64,000 nt of DNA, from positions 125,124-189,123 of the forward strand of contig NW_024468522.1 in assembly GCF_001632365.1 (NCBI RefSeq), in the 5' to 3' direction. This stretch comes from Laetiporus sulphureus 93-53. Taxonomy: Eukaryota > Basidiomycota > Agaricomycetes > Polyporales > Laetiporaceae. A model generated the notes under the pieces. It made no database searches. It was not told the DNA's origin and worked only from the letters and a program-made list of their open reading frames with translations. Shown here piece after piece: positions 1 through 12,600 of this stretch (position 1 is the first letter of the stretch; every line of letters starts with the position of its first letter). The position numbers and the translations under genes are program-made.

Positions 1-2212
1 AAGGTCTGCAGGAAAATCCCCAGCACGTCAACCAAAGCACGCCATGCTGTGCGTCGCACTCACATTTAGCAAGGACAGGCGCGGTGTTCTCCCTATCGCC
101 GTAGCTCGACAAGTACTTGTTGATCCTGACCCCCGCGCGGAGTTTCTTCGACAGCAAATCATACTTGTTCAGGAACACTACAGCCGTCCGTCAGCCACCT
201 ATCCTATCGCTCAGGGAATGGACATGGCCGGACGCACGGATGATGATGCACTTGGCGAGCAGCTTGGACGAGACGATGCTCTTCCAGAGGATGAACGAGT
301 CCTCGAGGCGGTTGACGCGCTTATCCTCGGCGAGCGTCTCGTCGAAGCACGAGATCGGGGCGAGGAAGAGGATCGCGTTGGCGTCCTCGAAATATGGCAG
401 CCAGGCGGCGCGCTGAGGTGACGTCGGATGTGGAAGTACGAATGCGTAATGGGAGGGACGTACCGACGTTCGAGAGCCACCGACGTCGTAAATGATCCAT
501 TCTTTTGAGATTGAGCGATCCACGCCAGCTACGCAGTGATAGAAGATGAGTCTGTCAGCTCAGGATAATGACAGCGACCGATGGCCGTAGCCACAGCAAT
601 AGTTTGGAAGCATGCACGGACAAGTATGTCACTCCAATCCGTGAAACGAGATAACTAACGGAATGTTACGATACTCACCAGTGTTTTCAAAGTTCAAGCT
701 GTACTCCTGCACGCCGAGCGTGCGTAGCCGTGCCCGAACGACGTCGTCATCAGATGGCTCGTACGTGCGCGTGGCGATGCGTTCCACGTCGTCAAGGAAG
801 CTGAGAGAGGAATGTCAGTATGAGGAAACGGAGTGTCCAAATGTGTGCAGACACTCGCTACGAGCCGTGAGCACAGAGCCATAAAGGTGAGGACCACCGT
901 CGAACAAACATCGCAGCTGGTACTGCATGCGAAGCGGTGGCAAAAGTCGTATATACCAACCCATGCAGTTGCTATACTGCACGCTGCACAGCAATCCAGC
1001 CTGACGAGCCAGACCGCCCAAGTCCTGGATATCACGTCGTCCCACCGCCCAAATGATCGCGTGCATATCCAGGATGACAAGAATGCAGTCCTGGACATCA
1101 CGTTGTCCCACCCAAATAAAGGCATGCATGCATGACAGTAACAGGAACACTCACTATCCACCGCTCTCCTCCATCTGCATCTTCCTCCTCTTAAGCATCT
1201 CCCTAACCACCTCGTCCTCCCACAGCGCCCTAACATCCTCCCCACACCCCGCCACAATCTCCGTGACATCGTCCAACCCCGTCCTCCCCATCACCGGGCT
1301 CGCGGCGCGGATCCTGCCGCCTTCCTGCTGCGGTGCGAACAGTGCATCACGCAAGGACCGTCCCGAGCGAAGGCACAGATCCTGGGAGCGGACGTTCCGC
1401 GCGTGGGCATACGTGCTCTCGAATGGCGCGTCGGAGGCGCCGTAGGGTGATGGCGATCGTGCTGAGTGAGGCTCGGGGTCCGTCTCCGAGGAGGCGGCGC
1501 CGAGGCGCTGCTTGAGGTCGGCCTCTACCTGGCGAAGGGGCCCGAGCCGCAGCTTGAGCAACGCGTGCTTGCTCGTGAAGGCGAGCGGTGCGGGGGGTGC
1601 GGACGTGGATGTCGGTGATGGCTCGGTGGCTGTGGGGGAGCTGTCGGCGCTGTTTGGATCTGGGCGGCCGGCGGAGGGCGGACGGATGGGCGATGGGGAG
1701 CTGTTGGATGCTGCGAGCTCTTCGGCGAGGGCGTCGAGGATGAGGTTGACGGAGCGGACGAGGTTGAGCTGGATGACGGCGCGCCAGGAGATGCGCTCCT
1801 CCTGCCACGCCTGCGGTGCAAAGTTGAGCTGGAAGTCTATATATATAACAGAGCCGGGATGAGCATGCTGCCAGTCCGCGAAACACGCAACGCACTCTTC
1901 AGCACCGTTGACTTTCCTGAAGCAAGCGGACTCGTCAGCACTGATCGAATGCGGCACAAGGTTCAGACACGCACCGCTTTCACTCTGTCCGAGGAGAAGC
2001 AGCTTGAAGAGACCCTTTTTCTTCTTCCATAGGGCCCTCTCCTCGCGAATGCGCTCGTCAATGTCATCGCTGATGCGCTTCGCCTCTGCCTCCTGCGCGA
2101 GTCGGGTCTCGCGCTGCTCAGGAGTCTCGTCGGGCGGGGGCGCAATGGCAGCCGCGAGCGGATCGTCGATGGACCTCGTATGCACGCGAGCGAGCTGCTG
2201 CGTCTTCGTCAT
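1..2212 (-). CDS. Divergent G-protein alpha subunit (3' end off the window)
   Basis: Heterotrimeric G-protein alpha subunit, a membrane-associated GTP switch downstream of 7-TM receptors. Exons (descending): 2212-1975, 1916-1896, 1836-1155, 800-679, 528-464, 412-238, 177-64, 5-1; they give 474 codons and the C-terminus lies outside. The spliced product shows the P-loop GQSESGKSTVLKNFQL (split by two introns), the helical-domain helix WRAVIQLNLVRSVNLILDAL, switch I VRARLRTLG with the arginine finger and Thr, switch II DVGGSR, a strand ANAILFLAPISCFD, and the guanine-binding NKYD. A Ser/Pro-rich insert of about 50 residues interrupts the helical domain. The N-terminus (MTKTQQ) has no Gly2 myristoylation signal. 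The usual catalytic Gln of DVGGQR is Ser. I chose the ATG at 2212 over an in-frame one 126 bp upstream because it begins the charged coiled segment that precedes the P-loop in this family. Such expanded, insert-bearing alpha subunits are known in Agaricomycetes. Confidence 0.9.
1021..1125. repeat. Tandem repeat inside G-alpha intron 3
   Basis: Intron 3 (1154-801) is 354 nt against 48-60 nt for most introns of this gene. It contains two copies, 66 bp apart, of a segment starting agtcctgga.atcacg (at 1021 and 1087) with a few differences, followed by a short GCATGCATGCATG tract. Confidence 0.7.
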
Positions 2213-2764
2213 CGCGCGCGCAAATCCGAACTCGTGGCCGGATATGATATGCGGAGGAGAAAGCGAAGGTGGCAAAGTTGAGGACTGCCGCAGATGGGCG
2301 GAAGCGGTGCAGGCACAGGCGCACTGATCTGTTGGCAAGTTTTTAAACAGAAATCAGGAATGCAGGAACGGATCGCTGATGACACGACAATTAATGGTGA
2401 ATTCGTCGAAAAAAAGGAACGGCGACCGAGGTCCAGGGCGGAATTCGTCGTCGTTGCCAGCGCGGAACCGTCTGATCAGCCCGGTAACCCCGACGTTCTG
2501 ATGGGCGTAGGCGTCGCGAATGCATCCGTGGCGCAGCATTGACTCGAGACCATTGTGCTGAATAGTTTGTGCGAGTCGAGTGCACGGAGAGAGACAAGGC
2601 GAGTGTAAGTCGCACCCGACGTCGCTAGCCACACTCAGGATCGGTTCAGCGTTGTATGTATGACGAGACAGCTGTAACTTTTGCACATGCAGGTATCACT
2701 AACTAGCAACAGTGAGCTATATAGACAGAAATACGAAACCAAGCGAAATATACACAGCACTACC
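2213..2764. other. Intergenic, between VPS74 3' end and G-alpha 5' end
   Basis: Both flanking genes run leftward, so this stretch holds the VPS74 terminator and the G-alpha promoter and 5' leader. I see no further gene. Confidence 0.5.
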
Positions 2765-4695
2765 TCAGAGCAGCAACGAATCCAGCTTCGACAGCACCTC
2801 CAGCACCCCCGCGATCAGCTCAAAGCACAGATCCTCCTCACCCTGCATCTCCCGCTTCACCTCCATCACCAGCCCGAGCACCGCCTCCCGCCCACTCACC
2901 CCCGCGCTCCCCATCCCAATCCTCGCCGCCTCCCGTCTCCGCGCCGGCGCGCCCTTGCCCGTGCCCGCACTCGCGCTCCCAAACGGCCAGCACGCAAACT
3001 CGGCGAGGATGTCGTCGCACCGCTGGAACGCCGCCTCGCGCTCCTCGTACGAGAGCATCGCAAACGCATTGTCCAGCACGCTCGCCGCGTACGCCGCACA
3101 CGCGAGACACACCGCCCGTGCCGCCCGCGCCTGCGTGCCCTCTTTCTGCAGCGCCGTCGCCGGCACCGCGCTCGTCTGCGCCGTCAGCAGCGCAACGACG
3201 CGTCCCACCACTGCGTCCTTCGTCCTCACGTCCGCGACCGGGTGCGTCGCCATATCGAACAGCAAAAAGTTGCGCTTCTCCGTCCGGAGCACGCCCTTGT
3301 CGACGAGTCCCTTTGCGAGCCGCTCGCGCACCTGCTTCAGCTGAAAGCCGATCTTCATCACGTTCCACGTCTCGCCTGCGCACGCAGCAACGCGAGTTCG
3401 ACATGCAAGGAAGAGAACGCTAGCGTCAGCCTGCGTCGCGTAAGCTCACGGCCGTGCCACGCCATGCAGACGCGCGGACGGAACGCCCACTCACCGCTGA
3501 GCAGGTCAACCCACGTGTTGACCGGCATCCGCTCCACGCTCTCCTGCGCCTTCATCATCTTGAGTGTTTCGTCGAGTAGTGTCTCGCCGGTTTGCCGGTC
3601 GTCGATCACCTCCACCACGCGTTCAGAGACTGGGAGCTGTCTCCGGTTTGGATCGCGCACGACTGCGATGCGCCGTCGCAGCGCGAGCTCCATGAGGATG
3701 CAGCCGCGTAATGCGTACGAGATGTTGTCGTTCCAGAATGATAAATAGCCCTGTGGACCTACAGAGTGAGCATAGGGAAGCCGGGTCAATGACGGATACG
3801 ATCATTGTAAAAGAAAATGCGGTGTATTGCAGCCTCCCGGAAATACTCCGTAAAGGTGCTCAGAAGGAAGGATGGGGCGGGTCCTTCGATTGAGAGCGCA
3901 TAGCGTCACCGCCCACATTTTGTTATGCATTGCCGGGCATTAGGCACAAGCATAGGACACCTTTGAATGTTTCGTCCCCGGCAGAGGTTAGACATCATAA
4001 GCAGTTGCGTGATGAGCAGTGCAACTGATCACGCCTTGACTATGACAGATTGACCGTGGTCGACGGGTGTCAATTCCATTGATGAGGCCCGGCCCGGGAT
4101 CTGACCACGTCAGGTAGACAGCCAGCCAGCCGATGCCGCCCCACACGGCGCAGTGTCCGCATACGTGGCGAGTGCATCTCGGCTCGCCACCCAAAATCCC
4201 GCCATCTCACTATGCTGCGAGCGCACCTGCGTGCGCGCACCCAGCGCCGAAGAAAACAGTAGACATAGAAAGGCCAATGCTAGTAACGGATGTCAAGCAA
4301 TGTATCAGGCCGTCTCACGGCCTGCCTCGCCTCGCACAATGTGCAGTCCAAACAGCCACCTCGTAGCAGCACAAAAAACCTCGCCAACTCACCTGCTTAT
4401 CTTTCAACCCAAGCAACAGCACCTCCTCCATGATCGTCAACTTCGGCGCGCGCCCGCCCTGACGCACGTCCTCGTCCTCTCTTTCCAGGTCGCGCGGGTC
4501 ATACGCGATCTTACTGCCGCCCTCGAACGCCGAGCCCGCATGCGAGAGCGGGGCGCCGCCGTTAGTCTTGTTCGTCGTGGACGAGTTGGATGTGGTGGAC
4601 GAGGACGCGGAGAGGCCCCAGGCGTCGTCGTCGGGGTCGTCAGCTGAGGCGGCGTTGGGGACGCGCCGCCGCGAGAGGCCGCCGGTGGATGTCAT
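2765..4695 (-). CDS. VPS74: Golgi phosphoprotein 3 homologue (Vps74/GOLPH3)
   Basis: PI4P-binding Golgi adaptor that retains glycosyltransferases by linking their cytosolic tails to COPI. Exons 4695-4393, 3750-3495, 3375-2765 give 389 aa (yeast Vps74 is 345). Residues 1 to about 80 are a low-complexity Ser/Asn/Asp tail ending in DLEREDEDVRQGGRAPKLT. The GPP34 domain follows: LTIMEEVLLLGLKDKQGYLS, SYALRGCILMELALRRRI, LLDETLKMMKAQ, VNTWVDLLSGETWN, QVRERLAKGLVDKGVLRTEK, NFLLFDMATHPVAD and the C-terminal NAFAMLSYEEREAAF. An Ala/Gly/Arg-rich stretch (ASAGTGKGAPARRREAARIG) is inserted near the C-terminus. All splice junctions keep frame with GT-AG borders. Intron 1 is 642 nt, unusually long for this genome. 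No lesion is visible. Confidence 0.95.
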
Positions 4696-5077
4696 CGCAT
4701 GCGCTGGTGCTGGTGTGGTGAGTGCTCCGAGTGTCGCAGCGAGCACAAGCGTAAAAGTGAGACCGCGATGGAGGCGGTGGGCCGGAGGTGGGAGGGTTAG
4801 ATCGAGGACGGGATGCCAGTTCAGACGTCGATGGATGGAGAGCGCTGCTACTGCGCCAGTCGGGCTGCGCCTCGGCGTCTGCCGAGCACTGGCCGAGCGT
4901 CCTTGCCGCTCGCTTTCTGCTCTCATTCAGCTTAATGTCGGCATAACGCTATGTCAATTTTCAGCTCAAACTGTTTCCAAGGCTCTGTGCTTCAAAACCT
5001 AGCACTTGTCAATGATTTTGTGAAGGCCCAGCTACGATCGCAAGGGTCTCCTTTCTGCTCACAGTGAAACCAGATTA

Positions 5078-5742
5078 CTTGTTCAACTCTTCGCGACACA
5101 TAATCCAAACAAGCCAGCTCTCAGGTCGTCTTTAATCGCGGTTATAATAAAAGACGATTCGTATGCCGTCAAAAACCTTGCCATGAACATCGCAACTTGA
5201 AAGTCCTACAGACTTCATCGCTGCATGGGTATCTGCTCTCTCGTCCGCCTTAAGCCGTTGTTTCTCAGCTCGTGGAAGAGCCGTCTGGTGAATATGGATG
5301 GCCCACGGCTTTGCGATATCAATTCGCTACTAGACACAATGACGGTTCTCCCATGCCGCCACACGCTACAGTAAGCCCTCTATCCAAACGTTCTCCGTAG
5401 CGGTCGCAGACCGCATCGCTAGCACTGCTCATGATGCCAAACTGTTGATTCATCTCTTCACGATGCATAATTCAGACAATTCAGCTCGCAGATCACTCGT
5501 CGCGGCTATAATATATGACGACTCGGTCATCGAAATCCTTGCAAACAACGCCGGCAATTGAAAGTCTCTATAGCTCTGACGTGCTCTTGATCGCCGCACG
5601 GGCTCTTCATTGCTCTATGGGTACCTAGCATCTACGCTCTCTTCCCCGTCTATAAAGCTTCCCTTTCTCTAGCTCATGGCAAGGCTGTCCGAAGGATATG
5701 TATGATCCGCGGCCGTGCGATCTTCATTTGGTACTAGACACA
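5078..5742. repeat. Diverged direct duplication, offset about 360 bp
   Basis: Segments of about 270 bp at 5078-5345 and about 300 bp at 5441-5742 align along their length. Shared landmarks in order: ttcaactcttcgcgacacataat / ttcatctcttcacgatgcataat, gcggttataata / gcggctataata, cttgaaagtc / attgaaagtc, and ctactagacac / gtactagacac. No open frame spans either copy. A possible third, shorter relative sharing gcttgaaagtcg lies near 7140. Confidence 0.6.
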
Positions 5743-6345
5743 CTTCAAAAAGCCTTATATTCTCTGTTCAGGACTTCGCCATCCGCAAATGCATTTTCGA
5801 GCTCGTCCTCTTTGGCAATTTCAGCTGCATTTCATACAACACATTTCCCAGCACCCTCGCTCGTCCACATCCCGCCGTTTCCTCTCATCATGCAAGCTGG
5901 GCATTCTATCGCACATCGTGACCTCGACCTTGTTCTCGCCCATGTGTCGCTGGCGTGCGGCCCGTCTCGCGGTACGACCGTTTCGCCCTGCAGATCTACG
6001 AAACCAGCACCTCGCCGAGGTTCACGCTGCCCCCGATGAACGCGCCCTAGGTCGTGCACCCGGCTAGCACTACGGTCGCATCCGCCCGCGGGCGCACCCC
6101 CCTTGGACAGGTTACACAGCGCGGTTTCGGAATTGCGTAGGCTTTAGTGGCAGAAGCGCGGTCCGATGAGTTTGCTGAATAGGTCTCTCGCCTCTATTGG
6201 TCATCTGGGGCATGCGCTTCCGGGATCGGGGAGTGGGCTCGTCTGTGGGATGTATATCGCTCTGAACTCCTTGCACATGGTCGGCAGGCGGGGCAGCGTT
6301 CAACCGGGTTCCTCCAGCTCGTCCTGCTTTCCTTTACTGATATTT

Positions 6346-6654
6346 TTATGTAAACTCGTCGCGGAAGTCCTCCAGCTCGCAGGTGATCAACATCCCCTCT
6401 GGAAAGTCGTCTTCCTCCTCGTGATCGCCGACCCTCCTCTGCGATCGCGCTGTAGGGAAGGAACCGCTCGCGCGCCAAGGCGTAGATGCAGTCGAGACCT
6501 CTGTCCATCAACGCCGCCTTCGCGAGGCCGTATAGGATGGCATCTGGGATGTCGTCTATCTGTTCGAACATCACGCAGAGCAGCGTCGGCGGGGGGCCGA
6601 CGTAGACCTCGGGGTGTTCGTCACATTGTCCAGCGGTGCGCGTGGACGCCTAAA
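6346..6654 (-). pseudogene. Frameshifted remnant of an unrecognised gene
   Basis: Reading right to left there is a clearly protein-like segment of about 65 residues, including VYVGPPPTLLCVMFEQIDD, DAILYGLAKAALMDRGLDCI and YALARERFLPYSAIAEEG. It is followed, after a one-base shift near 6447, by the acidic end DHEEEDDFPEGMLITCELED and then FRDEFT and TAA. Neither frame continues alone. I do not recognise the family. The upstream side reaches a stop in the same frame at about 6655. A hydrophobic segment in a nearby frame at 6720-6795 may belong to the same gene. Confidence 0.45.
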
Positions 6655-9600
6655 TAAGGCTGAAGGATTGCTAGGACGCGCTAAGCCTTGTGCTTCCGGT
6701 ACGTCTTCTTGGGTGGCCGCGAGAGGCAACTAAGAGATCGATGAGGTGGCCCACGGCGAGCGTGTAGAACAGAGCCGCGTCCAGTTTTCCCGCCACCACG
6801 GGTTTATCTCTTCTCGCCTTTCGGAGCTGGTGTTGGATGTTGGCGGATCAGTTCGCATAGTTGGGCGACAGTCGTCGTTCGTACGCACATCGTCCAGGAT
6901 TGTCGGCATTTTGAGCGCTCGAGGAGACGCGAATGCTGGAGAGTTGGGAGATGCCGCTGCGGGCGCGGTGAGAGCCAGCTAGGTGATGTGTGTGTGGTAT
7001 GTAGTGCTTTGAGCTCAAATGGCCTTGTGTCGCTGATTTCCAAAGGATGCGATGTCGGGATTCATCAGGAGACCGCGTCGCGTAAACGCGTCGCCGCGCC
7101 ACAAAAACAGCTTTAGCCAAAGCTATAGATCATCTAGCTTGAAAGTCGTTGGTGCTTTCTCGGGAAACTAGCACTGCATGCGCTCCTCCCGGTGGTACAC
7201 AGCTGACTCCTTCGTTCGCTTCACTAGCTTTGTGTTAGAGCTGCTGCTGGAGACAGGATCACACATTATGTAGGTGTGCGCCGAGCTGGTTCAGACACTG
7301 ATCGCAACGCGTCTGCACTAGCCTCTTGTGTTCAGAGTACAGATTCGCTGCTGGTGCCGCAGCCGCATTCCGGCCACATCGATCGTTTCGCGGCTTTACC
7401 ATGAGTCTCCATGGCTCTTCCTCCAAATCCTCGCACAATCTCCATTCTCAAGCGGGAGTTTGGCGTTCAATGGCTTCATGCCATCTCATCCTGCAAAGAG
7501 GCACACTTCATTTGCGCGCACACACATCCAGCATGCGCGAAGATCCGGCGATGCGGCCCCCACTCGACAGTACAGTGCTTGCCCTTGATAAACCACTGCG
7601 AACGTCGGCCGGTGTGCTGGATCGTTCACAAGCCTGCGCAGGATGAGCGGACGTGTATCGCGCATGCTGATATCATTTCTGCCTGTGCTACAGGCGATTA
7701 GAAATTTCGAGTCGGCCTCCACGCTCTCAATGTCCAGTTTGTGGCGCTGCAAAGACGACGGCTTCCATTGTTATCACGATGCCGTGTCGAGTTGCGCCAA
7801 CGCCGTCACTCCTGCTTGTACTGTAGCATACTCTACGTATTTGACGATTGTTGTCTCGTGCCTATGGCTTGTAAAATCATAAATGGCTTTGGATGTCACT
7901 ACATGTGCCTTCGATCGTGTTCCTCAGGATTAGAGTAACAAACATAAGCAGATTCATATAAACCGTGTATAAGCTACTTGAAAGTTGACAACTGAGACTT
8001 CAATACTTCCCGAAGAATAGCTCAGAAGTTAGAACGTGAAACCGACTGAGATCTCATCTAACGTTCGCTGTCAGATTTCGCGATAGGTGGATTTCGTGGT
8101 TGAGCAGAGGCGTGGAAGCTCTCGTACACTAGGAAGTCAAGTCGAAACGCGGCGTTCTCTCGGTCTGAGCTAGAGGAAGATTCCCCTGTGCATCCGCGAG
8201 AGCAGCCCCCCATTGTCATGGAACCCGTTGAAGCGGGAAGGACGAAGCGGTGCAGAGTCTGAGAGTCCGTTCAACGGCGAACGGTGCGCGTCGGCATTCG
8301 CCGAGTCTCCTTGCCGCCCGCCCCCATGTTCAACACTACTCGAACTCGCCGGATACACAGCAAGTGCTGATGTGCTTGCGAAACCTACACACTTCACGAT
8401 GAAGGCTTGTCTCAAGAGTTGATATCGCGCGCATACTGTGGCTGTCTCGTCGTCTGACCTCGCGCCATCGCTGGATCGATGTCTGAACACAGCATTGCAT
8501 CCGAGTACGTCGCCGCTCTTGTGACCAGCTCTGCTATCGTCCGAGCGAACTTCGATTTGATAACCAGGTGCGCGGGCATCTCTGCTGCGAGCCTTCTCGC
8601 TTCTATCTAAGAAGGGCAAAGACACCAGTGAGTATCTCCTTGAATGCAATTTCACTCACGACAACGATCGTTCCCGTCGTCTATCGATATTGGCTGTGCT
8701 GTAAGCTAATTGGATGAGGCTGAATGACGCGGACTCGCTACTCTAAATTGTATCATCCTGCTGACTCTCGAGTGTTCGCACACACACGCCACCTCATGTG
8801 CCCGCTAAGCGGCCTATCATCCTCGCGCAGCCGCTCGGTCCTTTGCGGTCCGCTTGAGGCAGCTTTCGAGAGCGCAGCTTACATCAAGAATGTCTTGCAT
8901 GGATCTTCTCCGCACTATGAGCGATTGACAAATCTCATTACACATCCCCCTTCTCTCGACAGGCACAGTGTTCGCGCAGAGCCGTTTTATGCTCACTGTA
9001 GGCACGAATGTGTGCCACAGTTGCGCCAAATATCCGGTTGGGTAATCTTGCTCTCATCGTGTTTTCCTAAGCTCATCGTAACAATTACACGATACCAGTG
9101 TGTATTGGGAATTCTGTGGCCTCGTTGCGCTGCTTCAACGTACAAACCTTCAAGAAGAGGCATACCGACGAGATTGCTTGCTGGAGGTTCTCTGTTTCGA
9201 AGCCAAGTTCAACCTAATTGCCAATCGCACTGCGCCAGCCGAAGAGCGTGCTATTTCCAAAGCGGTCAATGTCTATTATTGGTCAAGTGCATCAACACCC
9301 ACGGACGCGCGAACCTATAGGCGCACCATTCTGTAGGTGCAGTACACCGATCAAGCTCGATCTTGCCGATCTTGATCGTTTTGGTGGAGGGGGATCCAAT
9401 GGTGAGGGATGCATTTCACTTGAGATTGGCTCTCCCAGCCTAAGTGGCGTGAAGATGTTCAGTGTTCCCACACTCGTGATTGTGCTTCTTCCAAAGCCGT
9501 CGGCGCTGTACAAACCTGGCTTGCTCTTCCAGTATGCTCAGTAGACCGGAAATGCTTACTAGGTCTTCTGTCAGGACGAACTCTGAAGCGGTCCGAATCG

Positions 9601-12600
9601 GCCGATAGTTACCCGGTCTTGCTGTGCCACTCTGCCCTCGACTACACGGTATCAACGTGGAGAATTCCGTGTTCCTTAGCGTTCTGATATCGCCGACTGT
9701 TCTCTATTGATTTGTGCCTGCCTACCTCTGAAACTACCGAGAGCCATCTCCTGATCGCACTCGAAGGACGGCATTGTCTCACTGCCTTGCGCCTCGACTT
9801 CTGCGACCACCACGTTTCTGGGATTTCTGCAACCAGGGTCGCTTCCGGTCAACGCAGGCTTTCGGACCACCTGTGCCTTTGCATACGGAATGGCGGAGTA
9901 CACAGGAAACGTCTGATCGTCGTATAGTCTCGTCCTCTTTTGCCAGCTGGCGGCGCTTCCACTGCAATCACAACACGCTGTGAATACTCTCAGCTTTCTT
10001 CCGTCAACACTAGCCAGGAGCAGATGATCTACGACGCTGGTACGGCATCACTACCCTGCTTGCATTCCATTCTGTGCTGCTAAATGGACACGTAAATACT
10101 GCCGCAATCTGCGTCGTGCTCTCCTCACCTGCCATATATGTATCATCCGCGCACCGCGATCTCACTTGCTGGAGCGGACTGATTCAGTGCGGCTCCCACA
10201 GCCCAGGAAGGTAGGTCCGTCCGCCAGCGATCCGACCCCGTCACACGCCTGAAATAACCCGAGACGCACGTATGCAGTCTTCGCTCTTGGCATTCCATGC
10301 GCAGGCATTCACGTACGTATGCTACCTACCAGCACACATCCCTACCCGACTTGCGTGCGAGTCGTACTGATGGTACCCGCGACACGGAAGTGCGCTCGAA
10401 CAATCGCGAACCGGACGACGCGGTGCTCCGCAGCATTCAATGCGAATGTTCGTACCATCCACCCAGCAGCAATTAGCTCAGACAGACGGCTGGTCAGTCA
10501 CGCGTCAAGCTTCGCGACTGCCAGCCGTCAGTACCGACGTACGTTCACGTCATCTTCACCGTCATGCCTTGCCAGAGCGGAGCATGTTCATTGGCGGTCG
10601 GCCATATTCGTTGACGATATGGCTCCATCGTCACTTTCATCTGCCATTCAATGCATCCAATAGAGAGCTTCGAACGCTGCTGCTGGCCGTACGAAGGCTG
10701 ACAAATCTATTTGCCCACTGCGGTTGGTAGGAGCTTTCCGCTGCTTCGCAAGTCACACGACATAACGTCCTCCCCCAGCCAACCGGAATCCGTCCGCTTG
10801 AAACATATGGCAGGATGCGCGCCCTTGTTTTGGATTGGAAATTTCGAGTCTGAACCGCGCACTCCAATGGACGGCGCGCAGCGTGGACCGCGTGAGATTA
10901 TATATTCTCATTAAAAATCCGATTTTGAAACTGACCAATTTTTCAAGGGACTCGAATTACGACACAGCTTTTGAGTTTTGACAGAACTCTCGCCTGTGAG
11001 TTTGCTTCTTTACCCACGTTTGAGTTCCGCGAACCCATAGTTGGCGTTAATTACCGTCTGCCTTCATGACCGCTCCCAAGCACGTGTACGCCGCCTGCAT
11101 CAAATATGCTCAGGGTCATCCTTCGTCCCTACTTCGTGGATGACGAACTTCACATCGACTTTGCGCGGATCACTCGATATCAGCGTAAGCTTTCCTTGCA
11201 TGGTATCTGATCGTCGCAGCCAACCATCCCGCCAAGTCCATTATTATCGAGCTGCAGCCGTTTCGGAGCGTCTGACCAACTCGCAGTGCCGCCTATCCGG
11301 CGAAGGTGTCTGCATTTCGGCGTTGCGATGCTTCGATTACGAACATGTGTTCTCCGTCGCTGCCTTCCGGGTCGATCTCGTATCTCTGGCTACTGAATCT
11401 GTTCGCTCAATATCATTGAGAAGGGTGAGAAGAGATCTGTGTTGGGGCCGGCTTCTCGGATTTGTGTTTGATCTGCCGACATCTGCGCTGGCCTTCTCTG
11501 CTTCGCTTCTTGCCAATTACTGATAACGCAAGCTGTCCGTTTTTCCCCTGTTATTCCTGGTGAAATACCATTGGACGGCTCCTTTTCGCAATGGGCGCTT
11601 GCTGCGTTCAGCGGGCAACGCTGCATTTTCTCCCGCTACCTCGAATGTTCGGCAACGGTTCTGATGGCTCCTCGCTCTGCTCACTCGTCCTCACCATCTG
11701 CTCCCTTCACTGTCAATTTTGACGGCCCTGATCCGCACGCTTCCCATGGTGGTAGATCGTCCCGATAGACCATGCGCCCCTTGTGTCCCTGGTTATTTCC
11801 TTGCCAGCAGAGGCCCGCGGTTGCGCACACTCAGGCACATTCTCTTGTGGTGTGCATCGTGACTGTCAGAGCAGCACGGCCTCGAGGAAGGTTAGTCATA
11901 TCTCGAGCTGACTGGCTGCGTAGCAACAAGTGGTCTCCAGTGCAGATGTAGCCAATGGGCTCTTTTGTTCTGTGAGTGAGCTGTCCGCTCTTGCAATGAC
12001 GCAGCCCACGGAAATTGTGTTCGGTAATGGCCATTCCCACAGTAGTGGCTGCCATACAACCAGCTTGGAGCTGCACGAGTAGGTGCTCTCGAGGTTGCTA
12101 GATTGTTCAAAACGTGAACAATCATTAATCATCGCATGTGCTCAACACCGTGATCAATCCAGAGGACAAATTCTTGGCGCAACTACCTCCCAGCAATTTT
12201 GCGACCCTTTACTCATGGCTAACCGATATCTCCTCATCGATTGATCCATGGAATTATCCGTGACGACGGATCGTGAAAGGAAATCTCGACGCCGACGCCA
12301 CAATTCACTTTGCAACCTCATTGGTTCCGCATCGCACGTAGGACATGATCCGGCGCTGATTACCTCTACGCACCTGCGGTCCTTCGAGAGCGGAAATAGA
12401 TAGGCAAGGTATGACGGAGCAGTACGTGTCAAGTCCCCGTCTGAAGCCTCAGGACGTCATTTGCCTCCAATCCTTGCCATTCAACCTCTGCGATGCGTGA
12501 CTTATAGTTATGTCTGCGACAGGATTCTCGTGTGAAGAGGATGCAGCACCTGCAGTGACTCTTTGTCGTCTTCTAGCTCGAACCAACTATTCTGGCTCTC

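Noticed and set aside
2681..3748. Arg/His-rich 355-codon plus-strand frame opposite VPS74
   Set aside because: It is the complement of well-supported VPS74 exons; the composition is typical of a shadow frame in GC-rich DNA.
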